Origin: Beroe forskalii
Taxonomy: Eukaryota > Ctenophora > Nuda > Beroida > Beroidae
NCBI GenBank assembly: GCA_011033025.1
Contig: WFMF01000249.1
Span: 1 to 64,000, forward strand
Direction: 5' to 3'
Length of the DNA: 64,000 nucleotides
Shown: positions 55,101 to 64,000 of the stretch, one piece after another
How the letters are laid out: the number at the start of each line of letters is the position of its first letter
Position numbering within the stretch: the stretch's first letter is position 1
Position numbers and translations under genes: made by a program
Notes under the pieces: model-generated
The model's input: the letters and a program-made list of their open reading frames with translations, nothing else
What the model was told of the DNA's origin: nothing
The model's database searches: none

Positions 55101-58100
55101 TGTCGGTTGATACACAGGAGCGCTCAGCCTTTGCAGTTTTACAGAAAAGTGTGCAACAAGCGTACGATGGAGACTGTAGTAAAACAGTAAAGTAATGAAT
55201 AAATTTAAATGTCAAGAAGTATTACAAGGAAATTTCATTCATTGAAAGACATTCCGACCTCCTCAACTGTCAAATTGTTTAGTGTACGTGCATGTTTTAT
55301 AGTAGTTAAGTACTAGGTACCTATAGTTTACGTTCACTCTAGTCGAAGCAGCGGGGAACGGACATTTCATCTCTCGACACTTCATCTCACGACATTTCAT
55401 CTCGCGACATTTCATCTCCGACACTTCATCTCAAAGTACGACATTTCATCCCCAGGGTTTTTGAAGTACGACGTTTCATCTCCAGGGTGCGACGTTTCAT
55501 CTCAAAGGGTACGACACTTCATCTCCTACTGTAATTTGATTGTACTATAAAGTACAACATTTCATCTCCAGGGTGCGACGTTTCATCTCAAAAGGTACGG
55601 CACTTCATCTCCTACTGTAATTTGATTGTACTATGAAGTACGACATTTCATCTCCAGAGTGCGACGTTTCATCTCAAAGGGTACGACACTTCATCTCTAA
55701 CTGTAACTTGATTGCACTGTAAGGTGCTACATTTCATCAGGGTACGACACTTCATCTCAGACTGCGACATTTCATCTTAGGGTACGACACTTCATCTCAG
55801 GAATACGACACTTCATTCATCTCAAGTTACGACACTTCATCTCAGACTGCGACACTTCATCTCAGACTGCGACACTTCATCTCAGACATTCTTCATCTCA
55901 AATTACGACACTTCATCTCAGTACGACACTTCATCTCAGACTGGGAACACTTCATCTCAGACTGCGACATTTCATCTTCAGCGAAAGGGCGACACTTCAT
56001 CTGAAGATGTACGACACTTCATCTCAGACGACGCTTCATCTCTCAGGGTACGACACTTCATCTCAGACTGCGAAATTCATCTCAGGTACATTTTTCATCT
56101 CAGGGTTCGACACTTCATTTCAGGGTACCCTAAGATGAAGTGTCTTTATACACCCTGAGATGAAGTGTCAGTCTGAGATGAAATGTCGCACCCAGAGATG
56201 AAGTGTCGCAGTCTGAGATGAAGTGTCGTACCCTGAGATGAAGTGTCGCAGTCTGAGATGAAGTCATCATCTCAGACTGCGACACTTCATCTCTGGGTGC
56301 GACATTTCATCTTAGGGTACCACACTTCATCTTAGCTTAGGGTACGACACTTCATCTCAGGGTACGACACTTCATCTCAGGGTTCGACACTTCATTTCAG
56401 GGTACCCTAAGATGAAGTGTCATACCCTGAGATGAAGTGTCGCAGTCTGAGATGAAATGTCGCACCCAGAGATGAAGTGTCGCAGTCTGAGATGAAGTGT
56501 CGTACCTGAGATGACCCTGAGATGAAGTGTCAGTCTGAGATAAGCTTCATCTCAGACTGCGACACTTCATCTCTGGGTGCCATGACATTTCATCTTAGGG
56601 TACCACACTTCATCATTGAAGTGTCACCTGAGATGAAGTGTCACACCTAAAATTCTGAGATGAAGTGTCGCAGTCTGAGATGAAGTGTCCTACCCTGAGA
56701 TGAAATGTCGCAATTTTCAATGCAATCAAGTTACAGTTAAAGATGAAGTGTCGTACGCTTTGAGATGAAACGTCGCACTCTGGAGATGAAACGTCGTACT
56801 TCAAAAACCCTGGAGATGAAATGTCGTACTTTGAGATGAATTGTCGCAGTCTGAGATGAAATGTCTCACCAGAGAAGTGTCGTAGCCTGAGATGAAGTGT
56901 CGCAGTCTGAGATGAAGTGTCGTACCCTGAGATGAAGTGTTATACCCTGAGATGAAGTGCCGCAGTCTGAGATGAAGTGTCGTACCCTGAGATTAAGTGT
57001 CGTACCCTGAGATGAAGTGTCGTACCCTGAGATGAAGTGTCGCAGTCTGAGATGAAATGTCGCACCCAGAGATGAAGTGTCGTAGCCCGAAATGAAATGT
57101 CGTACCCTGAGATGAAATGTCGTACCCAGAGATGAAGTGTCGCAGTCTGAGATGAAGTGTCGTACCCTGAGATGAAGTGTCGTAGCCTGAGATGAAATGT
57201 TGCACCCAGAGATGAAATGTCGCAGTCTTAGATGAAGTGTCGTACATAGAGATGAAGTGTCGCAGTCTGAGATGAAGTGTCGTACCCTGAGATGAAATGT
57301 CGCAGTCTGAGATAAAGTGTCGCAGTCTGAGATGAAATGTCGCACCCAGAGATGAAGTGTCGTAGCCTGAGATGAAATGTCGTACCCTGAGATGAAATGT
57401 CGTACCATGAGATGAAGTGTTGCAGTCTGAGATGAAGTGTCGTACCCTGAGATGAAGTGTCGTAGCCTGAGATGAAATGTCGTAGCCTGAGATGAAATGT
57501 CGCAGTCTGAGATAAAATGTTATACCCAGACATGAAATGACGTACCCAGAGATGAAGTGTCGTACCCTGAGATGAAGTGTCGCAGTCTGAGATGTAGTGT
57601 TGCAGTCTGAGATGAAATGTCGTACGTAGAGATGAAATGTTGTACCCGGAGATGAAGTGTCGTACCCTGAGATGAAACGTCGCGCCCTGGAGATAAAACG
57701 TCGTACTTCAAAAACTCCTGGGGATGAAATGTCGTACTTTGAGATGGAGTGTCGTAGATGAAATGTCGCGAGATGAAATGTCGGGAGATGAAATGTCCGT
57801 TCCCGCTGGTTCGACTAGAGTGAACGTAAATTATAGGTACCTAGTACCTACCTACTATAAAACATGCACGTACACTAAACAATTTGACAGTTGAGGAGGT
57901 CGGAATGTCTTTCAATGAATGAAATTTCCTTGTAATACTTCTTGACATTTAAATTTATTCATTACTTTTACTGTTTTACTACAGTCTCCATCGTACGCTT
58001 GTTGCACACTTTTCGTAAAGCTGCAAAGGCTGAGCGCTCCTGTTTATCAACCGACATGTTCAGTGTAAGTGTAACATACGTTTACATTGCACTCACATTC

Positions 58101-61100
58101 CGATACACTGTATTTACATAGATATATAATATATCATAGGTTTACATCGCACCCCTTCACTCTATATCCTACATGCTAGGTGTATCATACAATAACATTG
58201 CACCGCTCTTCCCCGAGGTGTATCGAATATCAAGCGCGGTCACGTGACCTGCGTGCCGCATGTTTTACATGATATGCGCGCGGTAACGTGGTAGTCACGT
58301 GACGTTGCTTAGGCTGGAGCGGGATAATTGCGGTCACGTGGGTTCCCATTGCAGCACGTGGGTTCCCATTGCAGCACGTGGGTTCCCATTGCAAATCATT
58401 TTACTTCCTCCTTGGTTCCCCAATTGCATATATGGTGGTTTTAATCTACAAGAGAAATAGGGAAATAGGTAGTAAAAACATAAGAATTTGTTTATTCTTG
58501 TAGAGAAAATCCTCCAAACTGGGGCTACAGCCTACGGCAAACTACTTAAGCTGTTACTTTCGACCAATGAAGACCCATAAACGTTAGAGCTAAGGCAGTC
58601 TCACAAGCTCCATAAAAAGAGTAAAGGAGCAAAGGTGCTTTGAACTTTGAAACTATGCATGGTAACACTTTTTTTTTTGACCCATAACGTTCTTAAAACA
58701 ACGTTATGATTGCATCACTTTACTTGGGCCCGAATGTGCAAATTCTGATCCATTAAAACAATCATAATGTAATTCACAACGAAACATCTGACATTTGTTT
58801 GAAATGATAGAAGATTTTGCCGAGGGTAGCATCGCACACAAATAATAAGTCGCACACGAACAATATGCCCCCTGACACTGTCAGTGACAGTATAAATTCT
58901 TGCGCCTATTGTTCGCGCGCGACGCATAACATGCCCGGGCAGGTTCAGCGGCAGTAAGGGAAATGTCGCAAATGTGTCATTGGTTGGGTGAGAATCCTTC
59001 ATTTCGTTGCAGTACAGTAAGTTCATTGCTCATACGGCCCGTGCACTTATCTCCATCGCTTTCATGTAATTCGACCGTACGTTCATCTTATTCACCTCTA
59101 TGTCTTTATGTGAAAATGCAAGAACTCGAGAAGCATCTCTAAATTGGCATCTCTATAGGTGCCACGTAGCCCAGTAAATTCGCCCGGTAAACTTGAATGA
59201 ATTGATATCGAGTGGGACAATTTCCGAATTGATTCGAGTGTTGTCCGAATTGAGTCGTGTCATTTTGAGACTAAAAACACGGATGACGATGATACTGATA
59301 ATACGAACATAAGTTTTAGTAAATGTCATAACTTTAAACACCAATTCATGAGTTATATAGTCAAACATGAATGATAACTGACCCGCAAATAATTTTCTCC
59401 ATTACGAATTGTGAGTTGCATTTCATTTTGTTGCAAATTAAGGGAATAACATGATTAATTATAATGATTAATGACGTTGCATTTAAAATGATCATTTTTA
59501 CCACGAATAAGGATATCATTAGTATCATTTTGTTGTCAGCTTGAGAAAGATCATAATTGTCATAATTTGATGACTGTTAGCAAAACAAGACTGTTAAGTA
59601 CCGTGCCTTAATGAGTTAACGAGTGATAGGAACCTGAAAACATTCGACCTCTCGAGTGATTACGTTATTATGTAATTATCAGTCAGACACAGTTGATCAG
59701 TTATCAAGAATAGGGTGGTGATGAATGGTGAAAAGAGATAACGTAGCCAGAGTATTTTATCTACATACTACAGTACGGAAGTGCTAATAAGGATCCGCAG
59801 TCAACTCTAAATAGTTAGTTGGAAAGGGAAAAATAGAGATCTGTGAGATCAGGATATGCATAATATACAAATATGTGCAGTGTACGCAGTGTTTCACAGT
59901 TGACAGGTAAAATGAGCCGACTGAGTAGGGATTGGAGTAATAAAGTCGCCTAACATGAAAAGGAGATACAATTATAAGTTCATAAGATTTGTGTATACAC
60001 ATCTCTAAGAGTGCCTAGATAGCTAGATGACTAGAAGAACATATTTCTTGACAAACTGAATATCAATAAATATCCTATTAGTTATGTCCCATAATTATAC
60101 GGGTTGATTCACCTTGACTCTGACACTTATTCCGGATTGATCATGGCCGGCTTCAGATTGATTCGGCTCGTTTCGATATTTATTCGGGTTGAATCGTTTG
60201 ATTCGGTTGATTTACTCGAAACAAGCCGAAACAAGCGAAACAAGCTGAAACAAGCGAATCAACCCGAAACAAGCCGAAACAAGCGAATCAACCCGAAACA
60301 AGCCGAAACAAGCCGAAACAAGCCGAAACAAGCGAATCAACCCGAAACAAGCCGAAACAAGTGGAAAATGCAAAACTGCTTGTTTCGAGTTGATTCGCTT
60401 GTTTCGGGTTGTTTCGCTTTTTTTCGTTGAGTCGATTGTTTTGGGTTGTTTCGGCTTGTTTCGGGGTGATTCGGCTTGTTTCGGGGTGATTCGGCTTGTT
60501 TCGGGTTGTTCCAGGTTTTAGTAAAAAAATTGGCTTGATTCGGGCTTGATTCGGGTTGTTTCGTGTTTTTTCTGTTGTATCAAGCGAAACAAGGCGAACC
60601 AACCCGAAACAAGCGAATCAACCCGAAACAAGCTGAAACAAGCCGAAACAAGCCGAAACAAGTGGAAAATACAAAACTGCTTGTTTCGGGTTGTTTCGGG
60701 TTGATTCGCCTGTTTCGGCTTGTTTCGCTTGTTTCGCTTGTTTTGGGTTGTTTCGGGTTGTTTCGGCTCGTTTCGCCTTGTTTCGGCTTGTTTCGGAAGG
60801 TTTTTGGGTTGGTTCGGGGTGGTTTCGGGTCGTTCCGCTTGTTTCGGCTTGTTTCGGGGTGGTTTCGCTAGTTCCTGCTTTTAGTATCTACGCCTAAATG
60901 GCGCCACCCAGACGGGCTTGATAACTCCATCTGTGTTTCAATGTTTATTTATCTTGTGTTAGAGATATAACGCAGACTTGTGGCGCCATATATATGGTGT
61001 ATTGCTCCGTTTTATCAAATTCAACTACATTATTTCTGTGCGCCGTCATTTCTATCTGTCAGTGTTTGTTACTTATAATAGATCGGGATGAAGATAATGA

Positions 61101-63599
61101 TTATGGCACAAAACTTATTGTTCAACTGAGGAGTACATACATACATTTTGATGCACTCTAAAGATTTAGCTGACTACATTCACATGTGATCGTGTTTTTT
61201 TTTAAGGGCAGATTCTATACGAGAACCGCATAAGATTGTAGCTCTCGAGTCAGTTGTTATTAATGTTTGTGGTGTGAATTGTTTTGTTTTCGATTGAGTA
61301 CTTAACTTTCATGGTTCATTTGTTTATGGCAATGAAAGATCAAAACAAAATTTTTGTTAAGTACATATACATACACTACGTCATACACTAACAGAATGTA
61401 TCAATGCTGGGCGCTGGTTGTATCATTTGGACTTTTGAACTTATTCGCTGAATTGACCCAGATACGATGATGATGTGATTCTGACTTATACAAATCACTG
61501 GAAAATTTGTCCAAAATTCTCGCCTGTTTCAATTCTCGCCTGTTTCAATTATTCATAAAACATTGAGTTCGAATACCTAAGTTTCAAACCGTCTACTTTG
61601 ATTGATGCGTATATGGCAGGGTAATAATACAGTAAATACACACTTTGGTGTGTCAATTACCATCGTAATTGCACTCGCAAGCTCGTGCAATTACTCCAAT
61701 AAATGCACTCGCAAGCTCGTGCATTTATTGCATGAATTCCACTCGCAAGCTCGTGGAATTAATGTGGTAATTACACACCCAAGTGTGTATTTACCGTATA
61801 TAATTCATTGCAATATCATTAAAATATAGACCTTTGTAGAATGTACATTATATATTATCATATAATAACATTAAAATGCTGTGGTTGAGGCTATCGTCCA
61901 AGGACTACCGCGAAGAGAGTCAGCTTTGATACTTCAATGTAGTATGATAATATGGTTGGATTATTGAATGTGATTGGTGTATGATATTCAACTCTACAGC
62001 ATGAACCACATCACTTCAACAGGTTGCTGATGAGCTGGTTGCTGTGATCTGCAAATTCATTTCATCTGGGCCGACAAGTTGTTTAAGAGAGCTTTCTAAC
62101 CACTACATTCACTCTATCAAACAAAACAAGATAACTACCGGCAAGTATGTAATTATTACTATTTTAGTGATAAAATTTTTATAAGTCATGAGTGTGAAAT
62201 AAGGTATATTTTGAGATTTTGGTCAAAAAATTGCTTCAAAATTATTAGTTCCATTTTTCAGCTTCGAAGTTCTGGGTCATGTGTTGCTTCTTCTGGCTGA
62301 ACGAAAAGAGAAGATATCGTGCGACGGAGAAGAGTTTACCTCTTTGGAGTACAGGTCCCATCTGGTTAACAACATTTGCAACATCAGGTAGGTTAACAAC
62401 ATCTGGTTAACAACATATTTTGTAACATCAGGTAGGTCAAAAACATTTAGTTAACAACATCTAACGACAATAACCACATGATTTTAGAAAACTTCTGATA
62501 TTATAATTTCACGTATATCAGTCAGTCTTTTCAAACTGTAACATCCGGTAGATCGTGGATACAATCACTGAATGCATTAAGCATTTCTCATCCAATGCTA
62601 ACCCACTGGCACTCATGGTCAGTATACAATTTTGTAGCGTTTGTAGCAAAATAATCCCCTGTATTCAATATCCCACCTTTAGTTACAGAGTACCTGTCAA
62701 ATAAATCTATTGATGTATTGTGACATTTGAAACTTTCAGATGGAATTCTAGGATCGTCCTGGCCCTTGGTCAAGCCCTGTTGGACCTGTGTCTATCCGAT
62801 AAGGAGATGTCCTTTGTGATAGACAAGATCACGTCCAGCTTGTGTCTCCTCCAGCTGGTTGAGGTTCCGCAGATGGTTCACTCCCTCCTCGTGGCGGCTT
62901 CCAAGGTTGGTTTCGGGGAAACCCGAACTACCCCGCGTACGAGTGGATATCAAGTTTGGCTGATAGGGGTTCAATTTTGGGGCTTATCATTATCGGGTTT
63001 TTCGGCATTAGCTATATAAACGTATATAATAAACGTAGATTAACTTTATTTTATCTCTCAGGGATGTCATAAGAACGTGGTCCTTGGTGTTCTCAAATTT
63101 TTCAATGACACTGATGCTCTTCAACGGTTAGTACCTGAATCGAAGTAAGATTAAGTACCTAATCATACATCATAACTTCATAAGAATGCTTAGAACCTAT
63201 TTATAACCTGTTAATGATTGTACCGATTTTAATCATTTATTTGACCCAATGTTCTGTACCTATATCACGTTTGATAGCGTGATCGTATCAAGATAGTATA
63301 AGGAAATGAACCTAATCAATTTCAACCTATCCAATTTAGATGAGACCTTCGATGCTCATTGCTGCATATTATCTTTCTTGTCGTTTTCACGGGAATAAAA
63401 GTATTTCACCCCTTCGCCGTTAATTATATTGTCCATAATTGATTGACTATAAAACAGTCCTGACTAAATGAAAATCCTTAGTTCCTATACTTTTAGGAAT
63501 GACGAAGACGGGAACATGGCGAGTGACCCTGCCAGTGACCTGTCCCAAGCAGAGGGGACTTCTCTCCTACACATTTCCTTTGCTGTGAAGCACGACCAG
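52162..63599 (+). CDS. FANCI: Fanconi anaemia group I protein, N-terminal part (gene continues past the window)
   Basis: Seven exons: 52162-52279, 52599-52675, 62023-62144, 62262-62387, 62740-62905, 63062-63126, 63497-63599. Phases agree throughout; about 259 residues so far. FANCI pairs with FANCD2 as a DNA clamp in interstrand-crosslink repair in the nucleus. The match is best in exons 5-7. LLQLVEVPQMVHSLLVAASK corresponds to human NLQEIPPLVYQLLVLSSKG. GVLKFFNDTDA corresponds to GIIAFFSALDK, and TSLLHISFAVKHD to TIILHIVFAIKLD. Exons 2-3 (GQEDLVKQVADELVAVI) fit human SGDLQKEIASEIIGLL. Helical, alpha-solenoid-like. The donor of exon 2 (CAG/GTTATT) is poor, and intron 2 is 9.3 kb because of a large mobile element. 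The next exon was not found before the window ends. Confidence 0.85.
53238..53247 (+). repeat. Target-site duplication, left copy (CCTAAATGGC)
   Basis: Ten bases immediately left of the terminal inverted repeat. They are identical to 60893-60902 on the other side. Confidence 0.85.
54732..58425. mobile_element. 3.7-kb inner foldback with long arms
   Basis: Arms of about 640 bp (54732-55370 and 57795-58425) are reverse complements with few differences. They start AATTGGGGAACCAAGGAGG and include a threefold 20-bp GGGAACCCACGTG.TGCAAT repeat, several CACGTG and GTCACGTGAC sites, and ends at TTCACTCTAGTCGAA. The loop is a 2.4-kb tandem array. No target duplication is evident at its own borders, so it may be the core of the surrounding element and not a separate insertion. 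Confidence 0.85.
55360..57800. repeat. 20-bp tandem array with orientation switches
   Basis: Roughly 110-120 copies of a 20-bp unit such as GACACTTCATCTCAGACTGC. Units run one way from 55360 to about 56130 and the opposite way from about 56680 to 57790, with several short flips in between (around 56140, 56260, 56410, 56550). The second base set alternates between CAGTCTGA, TACCCTGA, CACCCAGA and TAGCCTGA, giving a higher-order pattern. Because 20 is not a multiple of 3 and the unit lacks stops on the minus strand, long open frames appear in all three minus frames; these are not genes. Confidence 0.93.
60893..60902 (+). repeat. Target-site duplication, right copy (CCTAAATGGC)
   Basis: Identical to 53238-53247, immediately right of the terminal inverted repeat. 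Confidence 0.85.
60903..61632. other. FANCI intron 2, remainder
   Basis: AT-rich; no exon or repeat recognised apart from a duplicated TTCTCGCCTGTTTCAATT near 61517-61550. Confidence 0.45.
61633..61793. repeat. Compound palindrome 3 (three hairpins within an outer stem)
   Basis: The outer stem is TAAATACACACTTTGGTGTG...AATTACCA with TGGTAATTACACACCCAAGT...ATTTA. Inside lie three hairpins: 61665-61694 (GTAATTG/CAATTAC), 61698-61729 (AATAAATG/CATTTATT) and 61733-61762 (ATGAATTC/GGAATTAAT). All three share the identical tip CACTCGCAAGCTCGTG while their stems differ. Located in FANCI intron 2, about 230 bp before exon 3. Confidence 0.85.
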
Positions 63600-64000
63600 G
63601 TTTGAAAAAAAGCATGATCATTTATCTTTTGCAAAATTTGCATAATGTCGGTGATTTATCTTCGCAAGATTCAACAAATAGCGTCAGCATTCTTTTACGT
63701 GTTACTCGATTGTTCGTCAGTTATGTTTTTGGTTTTTTGTACCGTAGGTAAGTTCGAAGGGGAAAATTGTGAAGTATTGGGATAAAGGCGGGAATTGGGA
63801 GAAGGGAAACTCCAATATCGAAACGGATCAAAAATGTAAATTCATATGACTGAGCATGAAATGCGCAATCATTGTTCACAATAATCAGAGCTTCATAAAC
63901 CATGGTGCAAAGATAAATATCATGCTTCTGCACGACTTCTACTTGTTAAGAGATTTCCCATTTAAACTTGTTATTTTTCTTATTCTAAAAGCCTAAAGTC
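63600..64000. other. FANCI intron 7 (incomplete)
   Basis: Starts at the GTTTGA donor after exon 7. No acceptor followed by a convincing FANCI exon was found before the window ends. Confidence 0.4.

Larger units (their letters stand above)
53248..60892. mobile_element. 7.6-kb foldback DNA transposon, non-autonomous
   Basis: The left end begins CGTAGATACTAAAAGCAGGA and the right end is its reverse complement, flanked by the 10-bp duplication CCTAAATGGC. Terminal arms of about 230 bp (53248-53475 and 60665-60892) are nearly identical. They are built of a 10-bp minisatellite CCGAAACAAG mixed with CGAATCAACC. Further blocks of the same minisatellite, in alternating orientation, fill 53475-54035 and 60200-60665. 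Between them lie a 3.7-kb inner foldback and AT-rich sequence (58430-60180). No transposase-like frame was seen. Long inverted ends and a 10-bp duplication best fit a Mutator-like or foldback type (family knowledge, not proven). It sits in FANCI intron 2. Confidence 0.85.

Noticed and set aside
56866-57711. Repetitive proteins on the minus strand
   Set aside because: They are the translation of the 20-bp tandem array, open in all three frames on that strand, and there is no start context, intron or domain.
61633-61793. tRNA or other cloverleaf RNA gene
   Set aside because: No A/B box, no acceptor-stem length or anticodon loop; the three hairpins share one tip sequence, unlike tRNA arms.

Overview
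The window is animal nuclear DNA: AT-rich, with short GT-AG introns and metazoan genes, including a motile-cilium protein, an FA-pathway repair protein, a DZF/zinc-finger RNA-binding protein and an extracellular sushi-like protein. The phylum cannot be fixed from the sequence. Compact genes, many foldback elements and LINE fragments suit an invertebrate.

Layout. 1-9.2 kb is repeat-rich and holds no host gene: a GC-rich hairpin island (0.6-1.5 kb), a foldback, and remains of LINEs (two ORF1 pieces on the minus strand, one ORF2 tail on the plus strand). 9.3-17.3 kb is CFAP53 (12 exons). Its 3.9-kb intron 7 contains an intronless SLC22-like transporter on the same strand whose frame is broken six times. 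17.4-20.6 kb is intergenic, with tandem repeats, perfect palindromes and a second GC-rich island. 20.7-22.0 kb is an intronless aspartylglucosaminidase (AGA) with an unexpected C-terminal membrane anchor. 22.3-35.3 kb is a ZFR orthologue (15 exons). Its 6.8-kb intron contains an intronless GT31 glycosyltransferase on the opposite strand, a 422-bp foldback, a MITE and a compound palindrome; its next intron holds a 719-bp foldback. 35.3-41 kb is intergenic with a third GC-rich island and a 450-bp MITE. 41.1-49.4 kb, minus strand, is a 14-exon secreted protein of about 1011 residues: signal peptide, an unrecognised region of about 350 residues, Cys-rich ephrin-receptor-like modules, and seven divergent sushi-like modules, with every intron in phase 1. 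One of its introns is filled with two tandem arrays, one of which multiplies the 5' splice site. 49.4-52.1 kb is intergenic. 52.2-63.6 kb is the 5' part of FANCI, running off the window. Its 9.3-kb intron 2 is almost entirely a 7.6-kb foldback mobile element with a perfect 10-bp target duplication, itself holding a 3.7-kb foldback around a 2.4-kb array of 20-bp repeats.

The host genes look unrelated in function (cilia, transport, lysosomal glycoprotein breakdown, RNA binding, glycosylation, secreted adhesion or defence, DNA repair), so this is ordinary chromosome with two nested genes and not a functional cluster. The most unusual signals are the giant nested foldback, the splice-donor minisatellite, the compound palindromes (about 30.6, 36.4 and 61.7 kb), the three GC-rich hairpin islands sharing modules, the novel N-terminal region of the secreted protein, and the membrane-anchored AGA.

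Exon limits were read by eye from splice sites, phase continuity and protein similarity remembered from known families; no alignment was run.
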